Counted from the stretch's first letter, positions 7,852 to 17,045 are shown. The stretch: 40,993 nt of DNA from Pseudobutyrivibrio sp. (GCA_024697025.1 JAILGH010000040.1:1-40993); one strand, 5' to 3'. Numbers and translations: made by a program. The notes: generated from the sequence alone by a model not told the origin.

Positions 7852-8655
7852 ATGAATATTCAATTTAACAAGCTAATACTATGCTTTGTGCTGTGGCTTG
7901 GTGTAGAACTATGCTCAATTGTAGTTGCTGTTATACACAGGCAAAAGGGCAGAAAGCAGTTTGAAAGAAAGAAACAATATTTAAAAAGGCTGACAATGGT
8001 ACTTCCTGACAGTACAAACACCCTAGGTCTATTACAGGAGATTTATTACACTGTGAATGATAGTAAGCTAAGGAAGATAGTGCTTAAGGCAATCAAAAAG
8101 CAGGAAAGAGAAATTCGTATATACGATATACCTGTTGGCTTTAAATATATTGAAAGAAAGCTTGGTTGTAATCCTATGTACAAGATACATACCGCTCTTT
8201 CTAATATGGAAAAGAAGGAAGGGGGTTACGTAGACGTTTGTGCTGCTATGTTTAGTCAAGACTTCTATGAGTGGATAGATGAGTGGCAACTTGAGACAGA
8301 TTGGCTTTTAAGGGAAAAGGCAAGGCAGAGGCTAAGAGGCCTAGTGGAAAAGAGCATTATTTTATTTGCAAACCTATTTATCTATTTAAAAGTAAAGGGT
8401 GAGATTAGTCTGCTGACTTTTGTAATTGTTAACACAATAGGGCTTATTATGTTTATAGTTCTGGATTATGATTGCTACATTGTAGATTCAAAAAAGCGTG
8501 CAAGAAATCCTGCAGAAGAAATTAGTCAAACAAAAAAGGCCATGACCAAAACCAAGCTGATAAGAAGTCTATATCAGTTGATTGCAGGCCTAGGCCTTAT
8601 AGTTAACATTACGATGTTTGTGAATCTGTGGATGGCGCAGGAAGCTTTATTCTAA
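7852..8655 (+). CDS. Membrane protein of unknown function
   Basis: A 267-residue protein I do not recognise. A hydrophobic segment near residues 8-27 (LILCFVLWLGVELCSIVVAV) is followed by a charged, Lys/Arg/Glu-rich stretch of about 130 residues, then two hydrophobic segments near 165-205 and a last one near 242-262. This suggests an N-terminal anchor, a cytoplasmic helical domain and a C-terminal hairpin in the membrane. No ribosome binding site is seen before ATG 7852, and a terminator lies just upstream, so the start is uncertain. Its last 47 bp overlap, tail to tail, the end of the CorC-like gene on the other strand. Confidence 0.7.
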   Translation: MNIQFNKLILCFVLWLGVELCSIVVAVIHRQKGRKQFERKKQYLKRLTMVLPDSTNTLGLLQEIYYTVNDSKLRKIVLKAIKKQEREIRIYDIPVGFKYIERKLGCNPMYKIHTALSNMEKKEGGYVDVCAAMFSQDFYEWIDEWQLETDWLLREKARQRLRGLVEKSIILFANLFIYLKVKGEISLLTFVIVNTIGLIMFIVLDYDCYIVDSKKRARNPAEEISQTKKAMTKTKLIRSLYQLIAGLGLIVNITMFVNLWMAQEALF

Positions 8656-9886
8656 GCTTGGTAATGCGCTTCTTGTCAACGGCTAACACTCGGATTATTG
8701 TGCCGTCCTCTGAAACGTAGGTCTCTCCAACAGTAGGGAAGTGGTCGAATACACCAACGATGTAGCCGCCAATTGTATCGTAATCATCACTAGAAAATCC
8801 AAGTGGAATGATATCGCATAAATCTTCTAGGTTCATGGAACCTAATACCTGGTATTCTCTATCGCTTATACGAACTACTGGGTCTTCCTCATCCTCGTCG
8901 TACTCATCGCGGATTTCACCAACGATTTCCTCTAAGAGGTCTTCGAGAGTAATCATTCCTGAAAGATCACCATACTCATCAAGAACAATGGAAAGTGTTG
9001 CAGATTCTTCGCGCATTTCGTCAAACAAATCCGAAACGTTTTTCATTTCATAAGTGAAGTATGCATCTCTCAAATAGTTGCGAACTGAAAAATCATCAGG
9101 TGCATTTAGCCCAAGGAAATCTTTCATGTTTACAATGCCAATAACTTTGTCAGTGTCAGGCTCGCAAACAGGAAGTCTTGTGAACATGTCCTCCTTGAAA
9201 ACGGAGATAAGGTCTTGGTAGCTAATGTCTGCATCCACCATTGTCATATCGATTCGAGGAATCATTACTTCCTTGGCACAGGCATCAGAAAAATCAAATA
9301 CCTTATGAATCATTGTGCGCTCGTCGCCTTCTATGGCACCATTTTCATGGCTAACATCAACCATGGTGCGGATTTCTTCCTCGGTTATGGTGTCGTCCTT
9401 GAAATCAGGGTCGATACCAAACATTTTTATAAAAAGTCCGGAAATGAAATTCACGATAGCAATAATCGGAGTGAGCAACCACATAAGCGCGCCGATTATA
9501 GGAGCAAACTTTAATGACATGCTGGTGGAATAAGTATTTGCCAATGATTTTGGAGTGATTTCTCCGAATATCAATATTAATAATGTAAGAATACCTGTGG
9601 CGATTCCAGCACCAACATTGCCAAATATATGTATAGCAAGGGCTGTGGCAAGGGATGATGCCGATAGATTGACAATGTTGTTTCCTATTAGTATTGCCGA
9701 CAGCATTTTCTTAGGTCGTCCAATAACCTTGAGAACCTTTGCCGCCTTTTTGTCCCCTTCATCTGCCATAGTTTTAAGCTTAATCTTATTAACTGTAGTA
9801 AGAGCTGTTTCTGCAGATGAAAAGAAAGCAGATAATGCCAAAAGAATAAATAATATTATTAGTTTAATAATCGTCGATTGATCCAA
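8609..9886 (-). CDS. CNNM/CorC-family membrane protein (HlyC/CorC type, DUF21 + CBS pair + CorC domain)
   Basis: A 425-residue protein with the standard order: a DUF21 membrane domain of three to four helices (about 1-185, with SAFFSSAETALTTVNKIKLK and AILIGNNIVNLSASSLAT), then a pair of CBS domains (about 200-325, including MIPRIDMTMVD and a DEYGDLSGMITLEDLLEEIVGEI-type segment) and a C-terminal CorC/HlyC domain (about 340-415). Homologues take part in Mg2+/Co2+ efflux or magnesium balance at the cytoplasmic membrane; the old hemolysin name is misleading. The start is a TTG at 9884-9886, chosen because AAAGGAG lies 7 bases before it on the minus strand. Confidence 0.92.
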   Translation of the reverse strand: MDQSTIIKLIILFILLALSAFFSSAETALTTVNKIKLKTMADEGDKKAAKVLKVIGRPKKMLSAILIGNNIVNLSASSLATALAIHIFGNVGAGIATGILTLLILIFGEITPKSLANTYSTSMSLKFAPIIGALMWLLTPIIAIVNFISGLFIKMFGIDPDFKDDTITEEEIRTMVDVSHENGAIEGDERTMIHKVFDFSDACAKEVMIPRIDMTMVDADISYQDLISVFKEDMFTRLPVCEPDTDKVIGIVNMKDFLGLNAPDDFSVRNYLRDAYFTYEMKNVSDLFDEMREESATLSIVLDEYGDLSGMITLEDLLEEIVGEIRDEYDEDEEDPVVRISDREYQVLGSMNLEDLCDIIPLGFSSDDYDTIGGYIVGVFDHFPTVGETYVSEDGTIIRVLAVDKKRITKLRIKLPAPSTDSQTS

Positions 9887-9926
9887 TTAGCAACTCCTTT
9901 ATAATTATCAAATTTAATTAATGATA

Positions 9927-9932
9927 ATTATA
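9927..9932 (-). promoter_or_regulatory. Extended -10 of the CorC-like gene
   Basis: On the minus strand TATAAT is preceded by TGC, an extended -10, about 40 bp before the TTG start. No good -35 is seen 17 bp upstream. Confidence 0.5.
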
Positions 9933-10020
9933 GCATAATACCAGCTATAGGCACTAAAAAATTAAAATTGGTAAATAATTGTCCTACCCAAAATAGATGT
10001 ACTTTGTTAAAATTAATTCT

Positions 10021-10974
10021 ATGAAAAAAAGGATTTTAATAACATTTTTAACTGTATATATGGCAATGTCACTTGCGGGCTGTGGCAAATACAATGAAAA
10101 GGAAATTGCCTTTAGGGACCAGGGTATCGAGGCTATGGATGCCGAAGATTATGACAAGGCAATAGATTGCTTTAACAAGGCTCTAGATTGTTCTATCGGT
10201 AAGGTGTCTGATTTGGAGATAGACATCAATTATTACAAGGGGGCAGCTCAGTACAATGCAGGGCTTTTTGATGATGCGGTTACCACTTATAGCGCTCTCA
10301 TCAAGTATGACGAGGACAATTACAAGCCATACTTCCTTAGGGGCAGTATCTACGCCAAGGAGGGTGAGGTTGGTCAGGCCATAACTGATTATGATGCAGC
10401 AGTTGCAGTTGATGAAAAGAACTACCTATTATATATAGAGATTTATGAGAATTTAGATGCACTGGGGCATACGGATAATGGATTGGTATACCTTAAAAAT
10501 GCATTAGAGGTTGCTGATAAGTCTGCCAATGCCAAGTACTATAAGGGCAGGATTTTCTATTTACTGGGTCAGACTGATGACGCTGAAAAGCTTCTTAAGG
10601 AAGCGGTGGATAAGGATATAGTGGAGGCTAGGCTTTATCTTGCCAAGATATATCAGGACAGGGGCGATTATGATGCAGCCCAGAAGCTACTTGAAAAATA
10701 CGCTTCTTCAGAGGATGTTTCCAGTGAAGCACTGGCTACTCTCGGTGATATAGAGATGACCAATGGAAATTATGAGAAGGCTTTAGGCTTTTATCAGGCT
10801 GGGTTGAGTCTTGATTCAATAGACAATATGCCAGACCTTATGCGGGGACAGATTGCAGCCTTTGAAAAGCTCAATCGCTTTGGTGAAGCAAGGGAGGCAT
10901 TGGCACAATATATAGAGACCTACCCAAGTGACGAAGCAGCTCAAAAGGAATTAATTTTTCTTCAGACAAGATAA
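10021..10974 (+). CDS. TPR-repeat lipoprotein
   Basis: The product begins MKKRILITFLTVYMAMSLAGC, a type II signal peptide with lipobox L-A-G-C and Cys21 as the lipidated residue, so it is anchored on the outer face of the membrane. The rest of the 317 residues is a string of about seven tetratricopeptide repeats (for example EAMDAEDYDKAIDCFNKAL and KPYFLRGSIYAKEGEVGQA), a scaffold for protein-protein contacts. The frame is open back to an ATG at 9997, but starting at 10021 places the signal peptide at the N-terminus. No ribosome binding site is evident for either. Partner unknown. A strong terminator follows, so the gene stands alone. Confidence 0.87.
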   Translation: MKKRILITFLTVYMAMSLAGCGKYNEKEIAFRDQGIEAMDAEDYDKAIDCFNKALDCSIGKVSDLEIDINYYKGAAQYNAGLFDDAVTTYSALIKYDEDNYKPYFLRGSIYAKEGEVGQAITDYDAAVAVDEKNYLLYIEIYENLDALGHTDNGLVYLKNALEVADKSANAKYYKGRIFYLLGQTDDAEKLLKEAVDKDIVEARLYLAKIYQDRGDYDAAQKLLEKYASSEDVSSEALATLGDIEMTNGNYEKALGFYQAGLSLDSIDNMPDLMRGQIAAFEKLNRFGEAREALAQYIETYPSDEAAQKELIFLQTR

Positions 10975-10989
10975 TAGATGATTTGTAAG

Positions 10990-11021
10990 GAACACCTGAA
11001 TTTGGTTCGGGTGTTCTTTTT
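10990..11021 (+). terminator. Rho-independent terminator after the TPR lipoprotein
   Basis: Eleven-base-pair stem GAACACCTGAA (10990-11000) / TTCGGGTGTTC (11006-11016), loop TTTGG, followed by five T. Confidence 0.9.
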
Positions 11022-11070
11022 ATATATATAATTTTAAGGTCAATTATGGGAAAATTTTGATAGTATACCC

Positions 11071-11115
11071 ACTATATATAGTATGTGGATTTTCAAGACA
11101 AACACCACATATGGT
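11071..11115. promoter_or_regulatory. Pair of NrdR-like boxes
   Basis: ACTATATATAGT (11071-11082) matches the core of the NrdR box, a palindrome centred on ATATAT. A second related palindrome ACCACATATGGT (11104-11115) has its centre 33 bp away, about three helical turns, the spacing usual for NrdR box pairs. NrdR represses ribonucleotide reductase genes when dATP is high. Confidence 0.65.
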
Positions 11116-11189
11116 ATATGTTGAAACGTGATTCTACCTAGAAAATAATCAAATATGAAATCACTTTTTAGGTAATTATGACGAAAAAC

Positions 11190-11201
11190 ACTATATGTAG
11201 T
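11190..11201. promoter_or_regulatory. NrdR-like box next to the nrdD promoter
   Basis: ACTATATGTAGT lies 9 bp upstream of the candidate -35. A poorer match (CCAATATTTTGA, 11222-11233) centred 32 bp further on overlaps the promoter spacer and might be its partner. Confidence 0.6.
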
Positions 11202-11210
11202 GATTCTACA

Positions 11211-11239
11211 TTGAACCAATGCCAATATTTTGATAATAT
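11211..11239 (+). promoter_or_regulatory. Candidate nrdD promoter
   Basis: TTGAAC (11211-11216), 17 bp, TAATAT (11234-11239). This leaves an untranslated leader of about 90 bases before the TTG start. Together with the NrdR-like boxes it accounts for most of the gap 11022-11335; I see nothing else there. Confidence 0.55.
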
Positions 11240-11335
11240 AAAAGCAAGTCGAAACTACCTTAGAATACGAAATGACAATATTCGAGGGGGAGTCCTTTTT
11301 TGACATACTAGAGAAAGGAAGATTGGTGAGTAGAA

Positions 11336-13723
11336 TTGTTTGATGTAGTAAAGAGAGATGGGGAGATAGCAGAGTTTAATTTGGGGAAGATAAACGACGC
11401 TATTGCAAAGGCATTTGAGGCTACTGGAAAGGCATTTAACGACGATATCATTGGGTTATTGTCTCTGAGAGTATCTGCCGATTTTCAGTCAAAGATTAAG
11501 GAAAACAAGATTACTGTAGAGGACATCCAGGACTCTGTTGAAAACGTTTTGGAGCAGACTGGATACACAGATGTTGCAAAGGCTTACATATTATATAGGA
11601 AGCAACGCGAGAAGATGCGCAACATGAAGTCTACAGTTTTGGACTACAAGAACGTAGTGGACAGCTATGTAAAGGTAGAGGATTGGCGAGTTAAGGAGAA
11701 CTCTACTGTTACATACTCTGTTGGTGGTCTTATTCTTTCTAACTCTGGTGCGATTACAGCCAACTATTGGCTTTCAGAGATTTATGATGAGGAGATTGCA
11801 AATGCACACCGCAGAGCAGACATCCATATTCATGATCTTTCAATGCTAACAGGATACTGCGCAGGCTGGTCATTAAAGCAGCTTATCCAAGAGGGCCTTG
11901 GAGGAATAACAGGCAAGATTACTTCAGCTCCTGCAAAGCATTTGTCAGTACTTTGCAACCAGATGGTTAACTTCCTCGGTATCATGCAAAATGAGTGGGC
12001 TGGTGCTCAGGCATTTTCATCATTTGATACTTATCTTGCGCCATTTGTTAAGACTGATAATCTTACATACGACGAAGTTAAGAAGTGCCTTGAGGCATTT
12101 ATATATGGTGTCAACACACCTTCGCGTTGGGGTACTCAGGCTCCATTTTCTAACATCACATTAGACTGGACAGTTCCAAATGATTTGGCTGAGCTTCCAG
12201 CTATCGTTGGTGGCAAAGAGATGGATTTCAAGTACAAGGATTGCAAGAAGGAAATGGATATGGTCAACAAGGCATTCCTTGAGATTATGATCGAGGGCGA
12301 TGCTAACGGCCGTGGATTCCAGTATCCTATTCCTACATATTCTATTACACGTGATTTTGATTGGTCTGACACAGAAAACAACAGATTATTATTCGAGATG
12401 ACTGCAAAGTATGGCACACCATACTTCAGCAATTACATCAATTCAGATATGGAGCCTAGCGATGTTCGTTCTATGTGCTGCCGTCTTCGTCTTGATTTAC
12501 GTGAGCTTCGCAAGAAGTCAGGTGGATTCTTTGGCTCAGGCGAGAGTACTGGTTCGGTTGGCGTTGTAACTATCAACATGCCACGTATCGCATACCAGGC
12601 TACTGACGAGGCAGATTTCTATGCTCGTTTAGACAAGCTTATGGATATTTCTGCTCGTTCACTTAAGATTAAGCGTGGTGTAATTACAAAGCTTCTTGAT
12701 GAGGGCTTATATCCTTACACCAAGAGATATCTTGGAACATTCAATAACCACTTCTCTACAATCGGTCTTATTGGTATGAACGAGGTTGGCCTCAATGCTA
12801 ACTGGCTTCGTGCAGACATGACTGACAAGAGAGTGCAACAGTTCTCTAAGGATGTGCTCAATCACATGCGTGAGCGTCTCTCTGATTATCAGGAGATGTA
12901 TGGTGATCTTTACAACCTTGAGGCTACTCCTGCAGAGTCAACAACTTACCGCTTTGCAAAGCATGATAGAGAGCAGTTCCCAGATATTATCACAGCTGGT
13001 AAGGAAGGCGATACACCATTCTATACCAACAGCTCACACATGCCAGTAGAGTTTACATCAGATATCTTTGATGCTCTTGAGGTTCAGGACGAGCTTCAGA
13101 CACTTTACACATCAGGTACTGTATTCCATGCCTTCATTGGCGAGAAGCTTCCTACATGGGAGTCAGCTGCAAATCTTGTTCGCAAGATTGCTGAGAATTA
13201 CAGATTACCTTACTATACACTTTCTCCTACATACTCAGTATGTAAGGAGCATGGCTACATTGCCGGCGAGCACTACACATGCCCACACTGCGGCAAGACT
13301 GCTGAGGTATACAGCCGTATCACAGGATACTATCGTCCAGTTCAGAACTGGAACGAAGGCAAGACCCAAGAGTTCAAGAACCGCAAGCTTTATGATATAG
13401 CAGGTTCTGTATGCAAACGTGCAGGCGAAGCATATACTAAAAGAGTTGAGGCTGAGAGGCCAAAGGTTAATCTTGAGATTGTCTCAGAGGAGCCTGTTTC
13501 AGGGGTAAAGTATTTGTTTACAACAAAGACATGTCCAAACTGCGCTAGAGCAAAGGAGATTCTCGAGGATGAGGAGTACATCCTTATTGATGCCGAGGAG
13601 CAGGAGGAGATGACTAGAAAGTACGGAGTTATGCAGGCGCCAACACTAGTTGTTGTAAATGGCGACGAAGTCAAGAGATATGCAAACGCTAGCAACATCC
13701 AGAAATATGTGGATGAGAATTAG
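11336..13723 (+). CDS. nrdD: Anaerobic (class III) ribonucleoside-triphosphate reductase with fused glutaredoxin-like domain
   Basis: This 795-residue glycyl-radical enzyme makes deoxyribonucleotides for DNA synthesis without oxygen. The N-terminal 90 residues are an ATP-cone (VVKRDGEIAEFNLGKINDAI), the allosteric dATP/ATP site. The catalytic barrel includes WLSEIYDEEIANAH and a CCRLRLDLREL block. A Cys-rich zinc site (CKEH...CPHCG) precedes the radical motif RITGYY, with Gly664 the expected radical residue. After it, about residues 725-795 form an extra thioredoxin-fold domain with CPNC (Cys733, Cys736) and a cis-Pro region QAPTLVV, resembling glutaredoxin/NrdH. This suggests that reducing power comes through a built-in redoxin rather than formate. 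The start is TTG with GGTGAG five bases upstream; no in-frame ATG fits. No nrdG activase gene follows: a terminator comes directly after. Confidence 0.95.
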   Translation: MFDVVKRDGEIAEFNLGKINDAIAKAFEATGKAFNDDIIGLLSLRVSADFQSKIKENKITVEDIQDSVENVLEQTGYTDVAKAYILYRKQREKMRNMKSTVLDYKNVVDSYVKVEDWRVKENSTVTYSVGGLILSNSGAITANYWLSEIYDEEIANAHRRADIHIHDLSMLTGYCAGWSLKQLIQEGLGGITGKITSAPAKHLSVLCNQMVNFLGIMQNEWAGAQAFSSFDTYLAPFVKTDNLTYDEVKKCLEAFIYGVNTPSRWGTQAPFSNITLDWTVPNDLAELPAIVGGKEMDFKYKDCKKEMDMVNKAFLEIMIEGDANGRGFQYPIPTYSITRDFDWSDTENNRLLFEMTAKYGTPYFSNYINSDMEPSDVRSMCCRLRLDLRELRKKSGGFFGSGESTGSVGVVTINMPRIAYQATDEADFYARLDKLMDISARSLKIKRGVITKLLDEGLYPYTKRYLGTFNNHFSTIGLIGMNEVGLNANWLRADMTDKRVQQFSKDVLNHMRERLSDYQEMYGDLYNLEATPAESTTYRFAKHDREQFPDIITAGKEGDTPFYTNSSHMPVEFTSDIFDALEVQDELQTLYTSGTVFHAFIGEKLPTWESAANLVRKIAENYRLPYYTLSPTYSVCKEHGYIAGEHYTCPHCGKTAEVYSRITGYYRPVQNWNEGKTQEFKNRKLYDIAGSVCKRAGEAYTKRVEAERPKVNLEIVSEEPVSGVKYLFTTKTCPNCARAKEILEDEEYILIDAEEQEEMTRKYGVMQAPTLVVVNGDEVKRYANASNIQKYVDEN

Positions 13724-13742
13724 TATCTAGGTATTGATTTGC

Positions 13743-13773
13743 AAGGGGATTCCTTTTGGGAATCCCCTTTTTT
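13743..13773 (+). terminator. Rho-independent terminator after nrdD
   Basis: Stem AAGGGGATTCC (13743-13753) / GGAATCCCCTT, short T-rich loop, then a run of T to 13773. Confidence 0.92.
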
Positions 13774-13805
13774 GCAAAAATCATGAAAAATATGTAAAAG
13801 ATGGA

Positions 13806-13834
13806 TTGATGATATGATTGAAAAATTGTATAAT
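13806..13834 (+). promoter_or_regulatory. Promoter of the TIR-domain gene
   Basis: TTGATG (13806-13811), 17 bp, TATAAT (13829-13834), about 50 bp before the start codon. Confidence 0.7.
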
Positions 13835-13884
13835 AAAATGCCGTTATTTAAAATTGTGAAAATTTTAAGGAATATAGAATAGAT

Positions 13885-16800
13885 ATGAAATACGACGCAT
13901 TTATTAGCTATAGGCATTTTGAACGCGATATGTATGTCGCGAAAAAAGTTCATAAGGCGCTAGAGACTCTTTCTATTCCAAAGAACATTCAGAAAGAGAC
14001 TGGCCGTAGAAAAATAAATAGAGTATTTCGTGATCAGGATGAACTACCAGTAGGGAGCGATTTGGGCAGCAAGATTACCGCTGCTTTGGCTGAGACAGAT
14101 TTCTTGCTTGTGATATGTTCTCCTAAAACTCAGGAGTCAGAATGGGTTATGAAAGAGGTTGATACCTTTATAGAGATGCATGGCCGAGATAAGATTTTGA
14201 CTATTCTTGTAGATGGAGAACCAATAGATTCATTTCCACCTCAGCTGCTGATTGATGAAAATGGCAACTCGGTGGAGCCTCTTGCTGCTGATTTAAGAGG
14301 AGCAAATAAACGTGAGGTTAAAAAGCAACTCAAGACCGAGATACTTCGCATTGCTGCGGCTATTTTGAATGTAAACTATGATGATTTGAAGCAGCGTCAT
14401 CGAGAACGCAAGATTCGTAGGAACGCAGCGGTGTTGGGCGGCGTTGCTGCAGTTGCTATAGCATTTGGTTTATTTGCATCATTCAATTTTGCGAAGTTGG
14501 ATGCTGAGTATAGGCAAAAGCTTGTAAATGAATCCAAGGTGTTGGCGAGGACAGCTCTTGATGTATTAAATGAAGGTGATCGTGATACTGCTGTCAAGAT
14601 AGCCATGGCAGGCTTATCTGGAGATGATAAGGTTAGGCCCTTTGTGCCTGATTCTGTATATGCTCTGTCTGAGGCAATGGGCGCCTATAGTATGGGTATA
14701 GATATAGAGCATGATGGCCTTTTAAAACATGATGCTAATGTTGTAGAGTTTGTTAGAAATCCAGAGGGCGATAAGGTGGTCTCTTTGGATACCGAAAATA
14801 CCGTATATTTTTGGGATTTAAATAAGAGGAAATGCATTCATAAGCAACTGTGCGAATATAACCAGGGTTCTCCGATTAGAATTAAAGCATTTGGTTTTTG
14901 CGGAGATATAGTAGTCATAGCCAACGAAAAGTCTGTTTGCGGATATGATTTTAAAGGCGACAAAGTTTATGAGACTCCAATTGATGGTGGGATAGTTTTT
15001 GCAAATGTAGATGATAGTGGCAAATATGTGCAGCTAATTAAAACTAAACTGGATGAAGATTATAATTCTGTTGGTGAGGCAGTTATTCTTGATGGAACCA
15101 GCGGTAGCATGCTTAAAGTTGAAGAGAATAAGACTGATGCCAATTTCACAGGAGACGCTATTTTTTCTGAAGATGGACACTACGTAGCGGTGGAACATTC
15201 TGGTTGGAAATCTGAAAACGAAGAAGTGCAAAATTACGTCACAGTATATGACATGTTTTTGAATGTAAGTATGGATGTTCCAGTGACTGAGAGTGCTATT
15301 TTAGATATGGCTTTCACATATGATGGAGCTTTGGCTGTTGTTTCTATAGATGCTAATGATTTAAATTCTCGTGTGCTTAGTAAAGAGCATTTGGAAAAGT
15401 TTGACATTGCTTCTGGAGAGAGGCTTTGGGAGAAACAATATGATTATGTAGAAAATATATTGTTTATGGCTTCTACTCATATAGAGACTGGTGTAAGAGC
15501 AGATAATGATGGAAATGAACGTGAAATACTTGCCTTTACAGGAAACAGATTTGTAAATGTTGTAGACCTTGCTACAGGTGAGGATATTTCAACAATAACA
15601 AGCAATTCTGCTGTTGAGCAAATGATGATTGGTAAAGCTAATGGTGTGCTAATTGTAGGCTCTTATGATGGTAAGATAAATAGTTTTGATCCATTGACGG
15701 GTAATATATTCCCTAATGACGAGATAGATGTTAGCGATAGTTTGGTTGATTTTTCGGCTTATAAGGGAGCTATTGTATCTCAAGGGGATAACAGTCCTAA
15801 TATTACAGTGATGCGATATTTGGAGGATGATGACTACGCTGTTGAATTTGAATTGGAATCCAATTTCTACTACGGTGCAGCTTCAAGCCCTAGTGGCAAT
15901 ACGTATGCGCTCTTGACATCTGATGCAGGGGCGGCAGATGGTACTGACAATGTGGTAGTAATTGATTCAAAGTCAGGCAAACAAGTGGGCAAATTTGATG
16001 TGGAAGATGCTAAGCCAACGGGTGTTTTTTATGTTAGCGAAAATATTGTCGCGGTAATAAACTCTAAGTGTGAGATAGTATACTATTCTATATCAAAAGA
16101 TAAGACCGATAAATTTAGAGTGTCTGAAGATAAAATTGATTTCTTATATGGTCTTTCAGCTAACAAGAGGTACGCTGTTTTTACTGTTGGTAAAGGGTAT
16201 TATGTTGTGGATGTTGCTAAGAAGTCGATAATTACTGAGGGTACTATCGATAATTTCATAGAATCATTTGATATATCAAATGATGCATCTATTTTCTGCT
16301 ACACCAAGTCAGATGGAACAGGATGGATTGTTAATATCGACAGTGGCAAGATACGAAGCATTTTAAATAACCAAACAATTTCGTGTTTTAGGGTAGCTCC
16401 TGATGGCAAAACTGCAGCAGCTATATGTAATGATGGTTTTATTAGAATTGTCAATCTAGAAAACGATAATGTGGTAGATAAAATAGAATATCATGGAAGA
16501 ACTTCTGACTATGTAGAGTTTTCTCAAGATGGAAAACTATTATATTTGCAGGGGGCCAACCGTTATCTCCAGATTTATGATGTAGAGAATAAAGCGTTTA
16601 GATTTGTCACTGATCATCAGATAATGGGATTGCTTCGCACTAGCTACGATCTTGAAAACAACCGTCTAGCGATATTTAATCAAAATGAGATGTATTTGAT
16701 TGACTTAAATACATTTGGTGTATTGAACCATGTTAAATATGGTGCTCTCTATTTGCCAAACCAGCAGTTGATTGTGGGAGCTTATAAGAAGATGGTCAAA

Positions 16801-16926
16801 GAATTCAGCGTAAAATCTGAAGATGAATTGGTAAAGGGCGCCCGTAAAAAATATGGTAGTGAAGAGCTTTCTGATATTGAAAAGTTGAGATACCATATTA
16901 TCAATAATTCTCACATAAATGAATAA
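13885..16926 (+). CDS. TIR domain - transmembrane - beta-propeller (WD40-like) protein
   Basis: A 1013-residue protein of three parts. Residues 1-125 are a TIR domain: KYDAFISYRH start, VFRDQDELPVGSD box, and SEWVMKEVDTF, where Glu91 is in the place of the catalytic Glu of NAD-cleaving TIRs. Residues about 178-200 are one hydrophobic helix after a basic stretch. A short helical segment follows (SKVLARTALDVLNEGDRDTA), of the kind that precedes repeats in bacterial STAND-like sensors. From about 265 on come many WD40/PQQ-like blades (for example DGKTAAAICNDGFIRIVNLE), probably more than one propeller, expected outside the cell if the TIR is inside. TIR-propeller architectures occur in immune or signalling proteins; the ligand and role here are unknown. 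It has its own promoter and terminator and is not part of the T7SS operon. Confidence 0.88.
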   Translation: MKYDAFISYRHFERDMYVAKKVHKALETLSIPKNIQKETGRRKINRVFRDQDELPVGSDLGSKITAALAETDFLLVICSPKTQESEWVMKEVDTFIEMHGRDKILTILVDGEPIDSFPPQLLIDENGNSVEPLAADLRGANKREVKKQLKTEILRIAAAILNVNYDDLKQRHRERKIRRNAAVLGGVAAVAIAFGLFASFNFAKLDAEYRQKLVNESKVLARTALDVLNEGDRDTAVKIAMAGLSGDDKVRPFVPDSVYALSEAMGAYSMGIDIEHDGLLKHDANVVEFVRNPEGDKVVSLDTENTVYFWDLNKRKCIHKQLCEYNQGSPIRIKAFGFCGDIVVIANEKSVCGYDFKGDKVYETPIDGGIVFANVDDSGKYVQLIKTKLDEDYNSVGEAVILDGTSGSMLKVEENKTDANFTGDAIFSEDGHYVAVEHSGWKSENEEVQNYVTVYDMFLNVSMDVPVTESAILDMAFTYDGALAVVSIDANDLNSRVLSKEHLEKFDIASGERLWEKQYDYVENILFMASTHIETGVRADNDGNEREILAFTGNRFVNVVDLATGEDISTITSNSAVEQMMIGKANGVLIVGSYDGKINSFDPLTGNIFPNDEIDVSDSLVDFSAYKGAIVSQGDNSPNITVMRYLEDDDYAVEFELESNFYYGAASSPSGNTYALLTSDAGAADGTDNVVVIDSKSGKQVGKFDVEDAKPTGVFYVSENIVAVINSKCEIVYYSISKDKTDKFRVSEDKIDFLYGLSANKRYAVFTVGKGYYVVDVAKKSIITEGTIDNFIESFDISNDASIFCYTKSDGTGWIVNIDSGKIRSILNNQTISCFRVAPDGKTAAAICNDGFIRIVNLENDNVVDKIEYHGRTSDYVEFSQDGKLLYLQGANRYLQIYDVENKAFRFVTDHQIMGLLRTSYDLENNRLAIFNQNEMYLIDLNTFGVLNHVKYGALYLPNQQLIVGAYKKMVKEFSVKSEDELVKGARKKYGSEELSDIEKLRYHIINNSHINE

Positions 16927-16935
16927 GCAAAAAAG

Positions 16936-16997
16936 CCAATCTGGGTCTTTTGGACGCAATAAATTAGTGCGTTCTGTAAGACTGGATTGGTTTTTTT
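16936..16997 (+). terminator. Long hairpin terminator after the TIR gene
   Basis: Nested stem: CCAATC/GATTGG at the base, GTCTT/AAGAC next, ACGCA/TGCGT at the tip, followed by seven T (16991-16997). Confidence 0.92.
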
Positions 16998-17016
16998 ATA
17001 TATTAGAACAAAAGTG

Positions 17017-17045
17017 TTGACAAAGGAATTTGCGAGTAGTACAAT
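17017..17045 (+). promoter_or_regulatory. Strong promoter upstream of the second secreted-protein gene
   Basis: Consensus TTGACA (17017-17022), 17 bp, TACAAT (17040-17045). It would give a leader of about 280 bases before ATG 17336. That leader holds a hairpin at 17125-17147, two copies of GTGGGAATT (17157-17165 and 17188-17196, 31 bp apart) and a second TATAAT (17224-17229) without a good -35. Confidence 0.75.
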
